A stretch of DNA of 64,000 bases from Aliiruegeria haliotis (GCF_003003255.1 NZ_PVTD01000007.1:62001-126000); one strand, 5' to 3'. Positions 16,061 through 23,836 are shown, counted from the stretch's first letter. Notes: a model not told the origin generated them from the letters alone. Made by a program: numbers and translations.

Positions 16061-17824
16061 TCAGTCCGCCTGATCGCTCTCCGGGTCAACGACTGGCAGC
16101 GCCACGAAGGTCATCGAGACGCAATAGATACCGTCATCGACCGACACAACAACCCGGCCGCCAAGTTGCAACGCGAACGTCTGGATAAGACGCTGACCCA
16201 GTGAGGTTGAAGGGCTCTGGACCTGCAACTGTCGCGCCTGTGCTGCCGAAACGCTGTTTTCGATACGAACCTCGACACCACCTTCGGCATCGGTTTCGCG
16301 TAATTGATAGCGAACCCAAGGGGCCGCGCCCCCGTCGGAATCGGCATAGGACACGGCATTCGCCAAGCCTTCGATCGTGAAAAAGGCCAACGGCAGAGCC
16401 TGATCCGGCGTCAACGGCACCGAGGCCACGTCCCGTTCGATCGGAATGTCGATCCTGTCCGCCCGTTTCGGCACGACATCCGCCAACATGCGGAACACCC
16501 GCTCCAGCAGATCATCGGCACGGAGCTTTCCAATGGCATCAGTTCGGTAGAGCACCTTGTGCACAACGGCCATGCCCGCGACCCGCCGCTGGATGCCATC
16601 CAGAACGGCCATCGATTCCGCTTCCTCGATGCCCCGGGACTGCATGTTGATCAGCGACGAGATCATCTGAAGGTTGTTGGATACGCGGTGATGAACCTCT
16701 TTCAGCAGCACCTTTTGCTCAACCATTGCATTCAGCAGATCAGCCTCGTCACGGATCAGCTTCTCGGCCATTTCCGCAAACGTCGTCTCGATATAGGCCA
16801 GTTCCTGCGCGACCTTCTGCTCCGGCGGAGCAGGCAGCTCACGTACCGCTGCGAAACGGCGCATCTTGTTGGCAAGACCACGCACGCTCGCCACGACCTG
16901 CCGCTCGACGGTCAGGGTGATGAGGATGAGGCTGGCCAGCCACATGGCGAGGGCAAAGGCTGCGGGCGTGGATAGAAAGAAGCGCGGATCGAACCCTTTG
17001 GGCTCGGTCGACCAGGCCCCAACGGCAAAGAACGACCCTGCAACAACCGGAACCACCGAGTAATGCGTCATGGTCCCCGCGCCGCTCTCGGCGTCGAAGT
17101 TCTGCGCCTGCTCTCCGTCAACGGTGAGTACCTGTTGATCCTTCGGAAGCACGGAAGCGGCGTCCTCCAGCTCGAAGGACGCGGTCACCAACTCGCCGTT
17201 CGCATTGGCGGTGAAGAACCACGCACTCGCATCGCTGACCGGCGAATTGGCCATCTCCAGCACGGTTTCCCTCGGAAGTGAGACGGTCATGAAGCCCAGA
17301 AGCTCATCATTCGCGCGCCGGATCGGAGCGGTAACGATGACAACGGCCTGTTTCGACATGGGACCGTTCGCGCTCACGTCGACCCGGATGCGCGGATCTG
17401 CAAGCGCACGTTGAAAGCTCTCCGTTTGAGAGAACTCGCCGGTCTGCCCGGTTGAGGAGCAGGTCATGTTGCCTTCGGTGTCCACGGCTCCGGCGAACAC
17501 ATAGGCACCATCCGATCGCGAAACGAACGCCCTGAGGTGTTCCGAGCAGGCCGGCGACGATAGTCCGAATGAAGCGGCAGAAAGCGCGAGGGCCTGCGAG
17601 GCGCCAATTGCCGTGTCGACCAGCGCACGCTCAGCCTGCGCGATTTGCACCGTCTCCGCTTGCAAGGCTTCTTCGGTCCTCAGGCGCAGATCTTCCTCGA
17701 TCTGCATCGACTGGAGCATTGCGATCAGGCCCAAGGGGAGCAACGCCAGCGTCAGAAGGAAGCCCAGCCTCCTCGACAAGCCCCACCGGTTCTCCACCTG
17801 CCCGGTTGTCTCGGTGTCCGTCAT
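16061..17824 (-). CDS. Membrane sensor histidine kinase (HisKA_2 type), likely feeding PhyR
   Basis: 587 aa. Membrane helix at about 21-38, an extracytoplasmic sensor region of about 250 residues, second membrane helix at 285-303, coiled coil, then HisKA_2 with the phospho-histidine in KEVHHRVSNNLQMISSLINMQ pattern (H378/H379) and an HATPase domain (N-box EGLANAVSYA near 485-494, SLGQRLIQTFALQLGG at 541-556). This histidine kinase subclass is the one that phosphorylates PhyR in other alphaproteobacteria. The ATG overlaps the nepR stop by ATGA, so kinase and anti-sigma factor are made together. The signal it senses is not evident. Confidence 0.88.
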   Translation of the reverse strand: MTDTETTGQVENRWGLSRRLGFLLTLALLPLGLIAMLQSMQIEEDLRLRTEEALQAETVQIAQAERALVDTAIGASQALALSAASFGLSSPACSEHLRAFVSRSDGAYVFAGAVDTEGNMTCSSTGQTGEFSQTESFQRALADPRIRVDVSANGPMSKQAVVIVTAPIRRANDELLGFMTVSLPRETVLEMANSPVSDASAWFFTANANGELVTASFELEDAASVLPKDQQVLTVDGEQAQNFDAESGAGTMTHYSVVPVVAGSFFAVGAWSTEPKGFDPRFFLSTPAAFALAMWLASLILITLTVERQVVASVRGLANKMRRFAAVRELPAPPEQKVAQELAYIETTFAEMAEKLIRDEADLLNAMVEQKVLLKEVHHRVSNNLQMISSLINMQSRGIEEAESMAVLDGIQRRVAGMAVVHKVLYRTDAIGKLRADDLLERVFRMLADVVPKRADRIDIPIERDVASVPLTPDQALPLAFFTIEGLANAVSYADSDGGAAPWVRYQLRETDAEGGVEVRIENSVSAAQARQLQVQSPSTSLGQRLIQTFALQLGGRVVVSVDDGIYCVSMTFVALPVVDPESDQAD

Positions 17825-18030
17825 TGTGCACCAGCACCCGGATCGCCTTCCGGATCATCGCCGCTGGCGTTCCCGGCATGGCCGGTGGGCGGAAGCGCGA
17901 CATTCCCAAGCTTGCCCAGCAATCCGAGGAACTCATCGGACATGTCTTCACACGTGTCGTCCTCGAATGCTGACCGCAAGCTCGCTTCCAATTGCGCTCT
18001 GGCCAGATTGCTGATCCTGCCCTGTCTCAC
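17821..18030 (-). CDS. nepR: NepR-type anti-sigma factor
   Basis: 69 aa. The helical core (ISNLARAQLEASLRSAF, then EDMSDEFLGLLGKL) matches the two-helix pattern of NepR, in which a basic first helix is followed by the P/S-D-x-F-x-x-L-L-x-x-L second helix. NepR holds the sigma factor EcfG inactive until phosphorylated PhyR binds it. The start is GTG (MRQGRISN) with GAGG six bases upstream; no ATG is available in this frame. The tail after residue 45 is rich in Gly, Asp and Pro and probably disordered. It overlaps the kinase gene by ATGA and is divergent from phyR. The usual partner gene ecfG is not beside it. Confidence 0.8.
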   Translation of the reverse strand: MRQGRISNLARAQLEASLRSAFEDDTCEDMSDEFLGLLGKLGNVALPPTGHAGNASGDDPEGDPGAGAQ

Positions 18031-18161
18031 GTCATGCCTCGCCCGGTCTTCCTTTCCACCAACATCGGTGAACCACCTGCTCCGGCCTGTGCAACAACCG
18101 GAAAACAAACAAGAACCGGCATTGGATGCCGGCGCGGCCAATATTTCTCTGACCTTTGCAC

Positions 18162-18186
18162 GGAACCAACGCACAAGTTGCGCGTT
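18162..18186 (+). promoter_or_regulatory. EcfG-type promoter for phyR
   Basis: Plus-strand GGAAC (18162-18166), 16-base spacer, CGTT (18183-18186): exact consensus. The expected start near 18193 gives a leader of about 30 bases to the phyR ATG at 18223. It overlaps the opposing nepR promoter almost completely. Confidence 0.85.
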
Positions 18187-18192
18187 AGTTCC
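18168..18192 (-). promoter_or_regulatory. EcfG-type promoter for nepR-kinase, overlapping the phyR promoter
   Basis: Minus-strand GGAAC (18192-18188), 16-base spacer, CGTT (18171-18168): exact consensus. The two promoters share 19 base pairs face to face, so the polymerases cannot both bind at once. The leader to the nepR GTG is about 130 bases. Confidence 0.8.
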
Positions 18193-18222
18193 CCGAAACA
18201 GCAATCTTTTTTGGGAAACAAA

Positions 18223-19071
18223 ATGACGCCGCAGGATACCTCCGCTGCCGAAGCGCCACGCACCATGCGCGGGCTCATCGCCCCCCACCTGCCCTTCCTT
18301 CGTCGCTATGCCCGTGCCCTGACCGGGCAGCAGGTCAGCGGGGACAGACTGGCGGCCATGACACTCGAGGCGATCCTGGCGGAGCCCGAAGCGCTTCCTG
18401 TCGGATCTTTGTCCCAAAGGGCCGCACTGTACTACGTCTTTCACCGCATCTGGGTCAGCCTTGGCCGCCCGATGGCAGACGACACGCAGGAGAGCGACCC
18501 GCTGCGGGCACGCGCGCAGGACAAGATCGCGAAGCTCACTGAGAACACGCGGGAGGCGCTGCTGCTCCACACGGTCGAAGACTTCTCGGTCCAGGATGTC
18601 GCGGCCATCATGGAACTGACCTTAGATGAAGCCCGCCATTTGATCGAAACCGCACAAAACGAAATGCTCGGTGCCGTTGCGGGTCGGGTGATGATCATTG
18701 AGGACGAGGTATTGATTGCAATGGACCTTCAGTCCATCGTCGAAAGCCTCGGCCACACTGTCACCGGCATTGCCCGGACGAAGGATGAAGCCGTGGCGCT
18801 CGGCAAGGCCAGCGAGCCCGACCTTATCCTCGCCGACATTCGGCTGGCAGATGACTCCAGCGGTATCGACGCAGTCAACGAGCTTTTGGAAGCGTCCCCC
18901 CAGGTGCCAGTGATCTTCATCACCGCGTACCCCGAACGCCTGTTGACCGGAGAGCGCCCGGAACCCGCTTTCCTGATTGCCAAGCCGTTCAACCAACAGC
19001 AGGTCATCTCCGCCGTGGGACAGGCGATGTTCTTCGCCTCGACGGCGCCACTGCATCGGCAATCGGCTTGA
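18223..19071 (+). CDS. phyR: PhyR, general stress response regulator
   Basis: 282 aa. Residues about 15-150 are a sigma-factor-like domain (LPFLRRYARALTGQQVSGDR for the sigma2 part; LTENTREALLLHTVEDFSVQ and DVAAIMELTLDEARHLI for the sigma4 part). The receiver follows: acidic patch EDE (160-162), phospho-Asp D205 in LILADIRL, T234 in the FITAYPERLLTG block typical of PhyR receivers, and K254 in IAKPF. When phosphorylated, PhyR binds NepR and frees EcfG. The start at MTPQD was chosen for its weak GGGAAA site; MRGLI 14 codons on is an alternative. It is driven by an EcfG promoter, so it is probably self-activating. Confidence 0.95.
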   Translation: MTPQDTSAAEAPRTMRGLIAPHLPFLRRYARALTGQQVSGDRLAAMTLEAILAEPEALPVGSLSQRAALYYVFHRIWVSLGRPMADDTQESDPLRARAQDKIAKLTENTREALLLHTVEDFSVQDVAAIMELTLDEARHLIETAQNEMLGAVAGRVMIIEDEVLIAMDLQSIVESLGHTVTGIARTKDEAVALGKASEPDLILADIRLADDSSGIDAVNELLEASPQVPVIFITAYPERLLTGERPEPAFLIAKPFNQQQVISAVGQAMFFASTAPLHRQSA

Positions 19072-19139
19072 AGAAGAGCGCCTCCAGAGGCCCTCGCTTC
19101 AGTGCTGGAAGTTGCCGCCAGCAAGGCTGAGCCACCCTG

Positions 19140-19183
19140 GATGGCGATCCGGTCGCACCCACAATGGCGACCGGAACGCCATC
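19140..19183. terminator. Hairpin between convergent phyR and creA
   Basis: Arms 19140-19146 plus 19149-19156 pair with 19067-like partners at 19167-19174 and 19177-19183 (GATGGCG/CGCCATC and CCGGTCGC/GCGACCGG), with one 2-base internal mismatch and a 10-base loop. No T-run follows on either strand, so it may be a two-way terminator of weak type or an mRNA end stabiliser. Confidence 0.5.
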
Positions 19184-19191
19184 AGGAGCCG

Positions 19192-19716
19192 CTATTGCGA
19201 CTGGAGCGGCACAACAGCAGACAAGGCCATTTTGCCCGATCCGTCCGTGACTTGCGCGCCATGACTGAGATAGACCAGCGCGTTTCGAGCCGGATCGGCA
19301 ATTCGCGTCACCTTGAGCGACTTGAGAATGAGCGACTGGCGTTCGGAGAAAATCTTTTCCTTCCGGGGAAGGTTGGCGATGTCCTCTGACGCGATGGGAC
19401 CGGTCGCAACGCAATCGATGGCGCTGTAGCTCGGGTCTTCGAACCAGTTTCCCTTCTGGAGACGATCAATCATCCCCCGGTCGAAGTACGAGACGTAGCA
19501 GGCGACTTGAGGCAGATCAGGATCCTGAACGACTTCCACGATGACGTCGTTGCCCACCCAATCCACACCCACCTCGGCCACCACATCGGCATGCGCAGAC
19601 AGGGGTGTGGCAAGGGCAACAAGCAGGCTGGCGCCCTTCGCCCACTTGCCTGCACGATTGACCGCTGACGTGCGGTGCGCTTTCAGGTCAGTCGGACGGG
19701 GTTTCCTGGCGGTCAT
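19192..19716 (-). CDS. creA: CreA family periplasmic protein
   Basis: 174 aa. After a signal-like stretch (KGASLLVALATPLSAHADV) the mature part matches E. coli CreA closely in layout: VGVDWVGNDVIVEVVQDPDL, VACYVSYFDRG, AIDCVATGPI, IFSERQSLILKSLKV, RIADPARNALVYLSH and ALSAVVPL. CreA is a secreted protein of unknown role. The start at MTARK gives a longer than usual N-terminal part before the signal sequence; a later start is possible. An exact EcfG promoter lies about 50-80 bases upstream, placing it in the stress regulon. It converges on phyR. Confidence 0.88.
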   Translation of the reverse strand: MTARKPRPTDLKAHRTSAVNRAGKWAKGASLLVALATPLSAHADVVAEVGVDWVGNDVIVEVVQDPDLPQVACYVSYFDRGMIDRLQKGNWFEDPSYSAIDCVATGPIASEDIANLPRKEKIFSERQSLILKSLKVTRIADPARNALVYLSHGAQVTDGSGKMALSAVVPLQSQ

Positions 19717-19769
19717 ACGCGATCTCCGGTTTCGTCTGCAGTGCACCACATGGGCAAGCTCGCTTTCCC

Positions 19770-19794
19770 AACGCGCAACGACCCATTTCGTTCC
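19770..19794 (-). promoter_or_regulatory. EcfG-type promoter for creA
   Basis: Minus-strand GGAAC (19794-19790), 16-base spacer, CGTT (19773-19770): exact consensus. Predicted start near 19763, about 47 bases before the creA ATG. Confidence 0.8.
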
Positions 19795-20043
19795 ACTATA
19801 AGCGCACTTGGACCAGCGGCGATCGCCGGCCATCCCTGCCCTTTTCCACCTGTCCTTCGGTTCTGAACGCGGTCAGTTCGCTGCGCGTCTGTCCTCGCCC
19901 CCCAGAAGGATTTCTCGCGCCGTCCATTTTCACGGCGCCGATCGTCTTGCTTTGGCAACCGTTGTGCTCCCTGCGACGAGTGGCCGGGTGCAGCATGCAC
20001 TTTCCCATGAAAATGACCGGTCTCAGGTCCGTCTTGCAGACCC

Positions 20044-20664
20044 TCAAACGGCGCTGAGCAAGGTCAGTGGCAGGGCCAGCGCCGTGCCGAGGGCGGCAAA
20101 CCCGAACAGAGCGAACACGCCGTCGCGCATGAGCAGAGAGGTCGAAAACAGCACGACCGCAAGGCCGAGGATCGACGACGAAAAGGGCACGAGTTCCAGC
20201 AACGGCATGGCGCATCCGCAAATGAGGCACAAAAGCTGGATGGTCGAGCGTCCGGCCGGCTTCATCAACAACTGGAGGCGCTCCTTGGAGTGATCGTCCA
20301 ACCAATCCGCAATCGACCGGAGGCGTATCATGACCCTTTCCGCCTTGTCGCCGTCAAGTTCGCGGCGCATCAGCCATCCGGGAAGCCAAAGCGACTCGCT
20401 CTGCATCAGCATTTGTACGGCGACGAATGCGATGGCGAGGCCACAGACAGTGGCAAACCCCGGAATGCCGCTCAGCGGCGATACGACCAGCAGCGCCGGC
20501 ACCAGCATCACCGGCACGAAGCAGTCTGACCCGAACGCATCCGTCACTTCGGCAAGCGAGACCGTGTTCTGCTCCGCCAGTTCGGCCACGTTGTCGACGA
20601 TGCATCGCACGGGCCGGTCCACCTCCTCCAGATCGGGCGCGGAAACGGAGTTGTTGTCGGTCAT
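20044..20664 (-). CDS. ExoD family exopolysaccharide synthesis-related membrane protein
   Basis: 206 aa. A polar start (EVDRPVRCIVDNVAELAEQN) is followed by hydrophobic segments (CFVPVMLVPALLVVSPLSGIP, TVCGLAIAFVAVQMLM, IQLLCLICGCAMPLLELVPF, SSILGLAVVLFSTSLL and FALFGFAALGTALALPLTLL). The order and the LVSPLSGIPG-like turn match ExoD, first described in Sinorhizobium exopolysaccharide and alkaline tolerance. The molecular role is unknown. It lies 75 bases after yihY on the same strand, so the two may form an operon; no separate EcfG promoter was found. Confidence 0.82.
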   Translation of the reverse strand: MTDNNSVSAPDLEEVDRPVRCIVDNVAELAEQNTVSLAEVTDAFGSDCFVPVMLVPALLVVSPLSGIPGFATVCGLAIAFVAVQMLMQSESLWLPGWLMRRELDGDKAERVMIRLRSIADWLDDHSKERLQLLMKPAGRSTIQLLCLICGCAMPLLELVPFSSSILGLAVVLFSTSLLMRDGVFALFGFAALGTALALPLTLLSAV

Positions 20665-20739
20665 GGTGATTTGCCTTTCAGAAGGTGGCCGCCTGGCGCC
20701 CGCATCGCGAATGGTGCGCTGCCTGAGCGAAAACGCGGC

Positions 20740-21690
20740 CTATTGGCTGCCGACCGCTTCGCCGAGGCTATCTGCCTTGACGGCACCGCGCTCGCCCATC
20801 GGCTTCTCCGGCCCGACAGTCGAATCCTTCCGTGTCTGGGCCTCCATCTCTCCGTTCAACTCGGCGCCAAGCAGGATGATGAAGGCCGAGATCCACAACC
20901 ACATCAGAAGCACGATGACACCGGCCAGCGCTCCAAAGCTCTCATTGTAGCTGCCAAAGGTACTGACGTAGAAGGCGAAGCCCGCCGATCCGGCCATCCA
21001 GAGCGCGCAGGCCACGATGGCTCCGGGCGTTACCCATTCGACCCGGGCCGCCGTGCGCGACGGCCCCCAGCGATACAGCAGGGCAAGGCCGATCATGGTC
21101 AGCACGAGCATCGCGACCCACGCGAGAGCAGTGCCACCAGCTTCGGCGACGCCACCCAGATTGATCGTGGCGAGGGTCGATGGCAGGACGATTGCCACCA
21201 GCACGCCGATGATGAGGCCGATGAGCAACAGCACGGTCATCCCCAGCGTCACGGCGGTCAACAAGAAGTATCCCCTCTTCTCCTTCTCGTCGTAGGCGAC
21301 GTTCAGCCCGGTGATCAGGCCCCGCACCCCGCGCGACGCGGAGTAGATAGCCAAGCCGAGACTGAAGAGAGCGGCCAGCCCAAGGCGACCGTTCTCGGCC
21401 CCGGACACCTCCTGGGCCTGGCGTGTGATGATGTCGAGCGCGTCCTGCGGCACAAGCCCTGCGAGTTGGGACAGCGTATCCACGATCTCGTCTGGCTCGA
21501 CCAACAGGCCCCCGATCGCAAGCACCGCGCTGATCGCAGGAAACACCGAGAGCAGACCATAGAATGCAGCGCCGGCGGCAATCAGGGAAATGTGGTCGGC
21601 AGTGACCTCATTCTTGACCCTCAACAGGATATCCTTCCACCCGGAGCGGGGGATCTGCGTCGGGGAAGTCGCCGTGCGTCCACGTGCCAT
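20740..21690 (-). CDS. YihY/BrkB family inner-membrane protein
   Basis: 316 aa with about six membrane helices. Family landmarks are present: ISLIAAGAAFYGLLSVFPAI near the N-terminus, YSASRGVRGLITGLNVAYDE in the middle, then a PGAIVACALWMAGSAGFAFY segment and SFGALAGVIVLLMWLWISAF near the end. The start at MARGRT was taken because GAGGTCCCTC precedes it; 36 codons of open frame upstream look non-coding. YihY/BrkB proteins are transporters or envelope proteins of unknown substrate. Probably co-transcribed with the ExoD gene. Confidence 0.9.
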   Translation of the reverse strand: MARGRTATSPTQIPRSGWKDILLRVKNEVTADHISLIAAGAAFYGLLSVFPAISAVLAIGGLLVEPDEIVDTLSQLAGLVPQDALDIITRQAQEVSGAENGRLGLAALFSLGLAIYSASRGVRGLITGLNVAYDEKEKRGYFLLTAVTLGMTVLLLIGLIIGVLVAIVLPSTLATINLGGVAEAGGTALAWVAMLVLTMIGLALLYRWGPSRTAARVEWVTPGAIVACALWMAGSAGFAFYVSTFGSYNESFGALAGVIVLLMWLWISAFIILLGAELNGEMEAQTRKDSTVGPEKPMGERGAVKADSLGEAVGSQ

Positions 21691-21820
21691 GAGGGACCTC
21701 ACTCTGATTGCAAAACAAAGCTGAACGGTGGCCCGGAAGCGGGGCTCCCGGCCGAACAGCAAACGGGAAAGTGTTGGATGGATGATGCGGCGGCACAATG
21801 CACCGCGAAAGGAGCGCCGA

Positions 21821-21889
21821 TTAGAAGAGGAAACTGATGATTGCCAATGCCACGACGACGACGCCGATGATGTAGAAAAGCCGGTGCAT
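21821..21889 (-). CDS. 22-aa membrane peptide under an EcfG promoter
   Basis: The frame reads MHRLFYIIGVVVVALAIISF then LF and stop: a short basic start and one hydrophobic helix filling the rest. GGAGACAAA sits about ten bases before the ATG, and an exact GGAAC-N16-CGTT promoter lies 35-60 bases upstream, so transcription and translation signals both point to this tiny gene. Such peptides usually sit in the inner membrane and modulate larger proteins, but no role can be assigned. It lies between the DUF202 and YihY genes on the same strand. Confidence 0.65.
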   Translation of the reverse strand: MHRLFYIIGVVVVALAIISFLF

Positions 21890-21923
21890 GCTATTTGTCT
21901 CCGTTACTGATGCTTTCCTAGAC

Positions 21924-21948
21924 AACGGCTCGCACCGGATTTGGTTCC
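21924..21948 (-). promoter_or_regulatory. EcfG-type promoter for the 22-aa peptide gene
   Basis: Minus-strand GGAAC (21948-21944), 16-base spacer, CGTT (21927-21924): exact consensus. Predicted start near 21917, leaving about 28 bases to the peptide ATG. It might also feed the yihY-exoD genes further on. Confidence 0.8.
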
Positions 21949-21991
21949 CACGCACGGGCCATGTTTCCGGAATCGGTGACCGTGACCGGGC

Positions 21992-22378
21992 TCAAAGCGT
22001 CCAGAGAATGATCCCCGTGGCCACGGCCCCGATGCTGAGGATTGCGGCAAGCAAAGCCATTCGGCGCGCCGACTGAGCTTCCGCATCATGCTCGGACATA
22101 CGTTTGTGGGCCTTGCGCGACTTTCTGACCGACGCCCAGAAGATCAGGAGGGCGGACAGGACGAAAATCTCGGCAACAGCCTTCGCCAGGAGCGGATAGT
22201 CCGTGTCCTGGAAGACGGCCTTCAAACCGAGCGCCACAGCGATACAAGCCATTCCGGTGCGCATCCAACTGGCAAATGTACGCTCGTTGGCAAGGATCGT
22301 GCGGTCCTCCGCCCATGCTGTGCGTGTATCGGCCAGTTCCTCTGAGGAGGGATTCTCGGAAAGATTGGTATCGGGCAT
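21992..22378 (-). CDS. DUF202 (YidH-like) membrane protein
   Basis: 128 aa. The RTILANERTFASWMRTGMACIAVALGL pattern in the first half is the DUF202 signature (L-A-x-E-R-T-x-L-A-W-x-R-T). Three hydrophobic segments follow that motif (ACIAVALGLKAVF, AEIFVLSALLIFWASV and ALLAAILSIGAVATGIILW). Function unknown; the family is small inner-membrane proteins. It starts about 44 bases after the FUSC gene on the same strand and is probably read together with it. Confidence 0.88.
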   Translation of the reverse strand: MPDTNLSENPSSEELADTRTAWAEDRTILANERTFASWMRTGMACIAVALGLKAVFQDTDYPLLAKAVAEIFVLSALLIFWASVRKSRKAHKRMSEHDAEAQSARRMALLAAILSIGAVATGIILWTL

Positions 22379-22422
22379 CTGCGGATCAGGTCCTTGGTTG
22401 CGCGACCGTCAATAGGTGACGC

Positions 22423-23403
22423 TCAGGTGATTGCCTCGGTCAACTTGCGGGATTCTGTAACCAGTTCCGCCAAACCAAAATCGAGCACAGCGTTGTGAAT
22501 CGCCTCGGGGTCGTCCGCCTCTTCAACCTGCCCCAAGTCGGGAGAGACCGGCAACTCGGCGTGCTCGCCGTCGGCCAGCTTCAAGAGCGCGTCGCAGATG
22601 CCTTCCATTTTCTGGCGCGTGCCTTCGTCGGCCGTCCAGCCTTCTTCCACGGCACGGTCGATGATCACGATGGAATTGTAGACCCGTCTCAGGTGCTGGA
22701 TCTGGTCGTTCGCACCCGCGATGCTTCCCAGCCGCATTTCTTCGGCTGCGGTCGCCGCCCGGTCAAACTCCTGCCGGTAACGGCGGTCTGCCTCTGCTGC
22801 CACGGTGTTGCAATTGCTAGATGACGCTTTGAGCACTTGGGCCAAACGTTCCGAGAGTGCTGCCAGCGCCGCTCGACGATGCCGCACAAATCGCGCCTTG
22901 GCGCGATCCGGCCACACTAGGATCGACACTGCAATCCCCACCCCGACACCGATCAGAATGGCAACTCCACGGTCGATGCTCACGTCGACGACGTTCTCCG
23001 GATGGCCCAAAGACAAGGCAATCGCCGCCACCGTTCCATATTGCCATGACGGCCGCACGACCGAAATGGCGTTCAGCAGGAATACCGTGGTCGCGAGTGC
23101 GGAAACGGTGCCCCAGTGGCGTGGCAACAGCCAGAGGCACAGCAGCCCGATCAGCGACCCGACGAGCGTGGCCGCGATGCGGTGCATGCCGGCCCCGACG
23201 CTTTCGTCGGTATTGGTGGACAGGATGAACACCGCAGACAGGACCGCCAGGAACTCTTCCGGCAACGCCAGGCTGCGCATCAAGATGAGGGACGTGGCGG
23301 CGGCCACCGCTCCCTGGACACCAAGACGGATCGCCTCGCTGCCTTCGTGATGCCAGCGAAATTTCTCGACTGCCTGGTTGAATACGGACCCCACGACGCG
23401 CAA
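22423..23403 (-). CDS. FUSC family (aromatic acid exporter-like) membrane protein
   Basis: 326 aa. The N-terminal half has six closely spaced hydrophobic segments (AIRLGVQGAVAAATSLILM, FLAVLSAVFILST, RIAATLVGSLIGLLCLWLL, ATTVFLLNAISVV, GTVAAIALSLG and AILIGVGVGIAVSILVWP). The ending VWPDRAK followed by a long helical cytoplasmic half (residues 170-326) is the standard layout of the FUSC/ArAE family of exporters. Substrate unknown. It starts 6 bases after the 87-aa gene, so it belongs to that EcfG-promoted unit together with the DUF202 gene. Confidence 0.85.
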   Translation of the reverse strand: MRVVGSVFNQAVEKFRWHHEGSEAIRLGVQGAVAAATSLILMRSLALPEEFLAVLSAVFILSTNTDESVGAGMHRIAATLVGSLIGLLCLWLLPRHWGTVSALATTVFLLNAISVVRPSWQYGTVAAIALSLGHPENVVDVSIDRGVAILIGVGVGIAVSILVWPDRAKARFVRHRRAALAALSERLAQVLKASSSNCNTVAAEADRRYRQEFDRAATAAEEMRLGSIAGANDQIQHLRRVYNSIVIIDRAVEEGWTADEGTRQKMEGICDALLKLADGEHAELPVSPDLGQVEEADDPEAIHNAVLDFGLAELVTESRKLTEAIT

Positions 23404-23409
23404 CGTCTC

Positions 23410-23673
23410 CTACCCTTTGCGGAGTGCGTCTATGAGGTCGTCCTTTGACATGTCTGAACGGCCGTCGATCTCCAACTCCTGCGCCCGCTCGTACAGCTCT
23501 TCCTTGGTCCATGCCTCGTAGGCACTGGCCGATCCGCCCTTTTGACCAGGATTCTGCCGGTCGTTCGCGTGGGCATTCGCAATTCGCGCGGCCTTCTCCT
23601 TGCTGGCTCCATCCTCGCGCAGCGCTTCATAAACGTCGTCATCCTTGACCGAGGGTCCATGATCTGATGTCAC
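23410..23673 (-). CDS. 87-aa Rho-N/SAP-like small protein
   Basis: 87 aa, starting at GTG (MTSDHGPSVKDD), with GGAG seven bases upstream. The first half (DDDVYEALREDGASKEKAAR) is a conserved charged helix; the last 35 residues (AWTKEELYERAQELEIDGRS then DMSKDDLIDALRKG) form the two-helix SAP/Rho N-terminal type fold that binds nucleic acid. Proteins of this build are common small stress proteins in alphaproteobacteria. Its EcfG promoter lies at 23787-23811, but a strong terminator-like hairpin (23700-23739) stands in the leader between promoter and start codon, suggesting attenuation. Confidence 0.85.
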   Translation of the reverse strand: MTSDHGPSVKDDDVYEALREDGASKEKAARIANAHANDRQNPGQKGGSASAYEAWTKEELYERAQELEIDGRSDMSKDDLIDALRKG

Positions 23674-23699
23674 AACCGGTCTCCGCAGTTTGAACGGTG

Positions 23700-23739
23700 A
23701 AAAAAATGGTGGGCCGCCAGGGGTGTGGTCGGCCCACCA
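23700..23739 (-). terminator. Intrinsic terminator in the leader of the 87-aa gene
   Basis: Perfect 10-bp stem (23707-23716 with 23730-23739, arm TGGTGGGCCG), 13-base loop, then seven T residues on the minus strand (23706-23700). It ends the host-attachment operon, whose last stop is at 23837, yet it also lies downstream of the promoter at 23787-23811. Confidence 0.85.
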
Positions 23740-23786
23740 AGTGAGGGACATTGAGCAGGCTCGCGACGAACCGTCTCTGTCTCGTG

Positions 23787-23811
23787 AACGTTTCAACGGC
23801 AAATTGGTTCC
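23787..23811 (-). promoter_or_regulatory. EcfG-type promoter for the 87-aa/FUSC/DUF202 genes
   Basis: Minus-strand GGAAC (23811-23807), 16-base spacer, CGTT (23790-23787): exact consensus. The transcript would start near 23780 and cross the terminator at 23739-23700 before the GTG at 23673. Confidence 0.8.
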
Positions 23812-23836
23812 ACAGCTTGACTGGGAAACTGGCCAA

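Noticed and set aside
20671-21837. 388-aa plus-strand frame opposite yihY
   Set aside because: Charged low-complexity antisense frame; the YihY protein is clear on the other strand.
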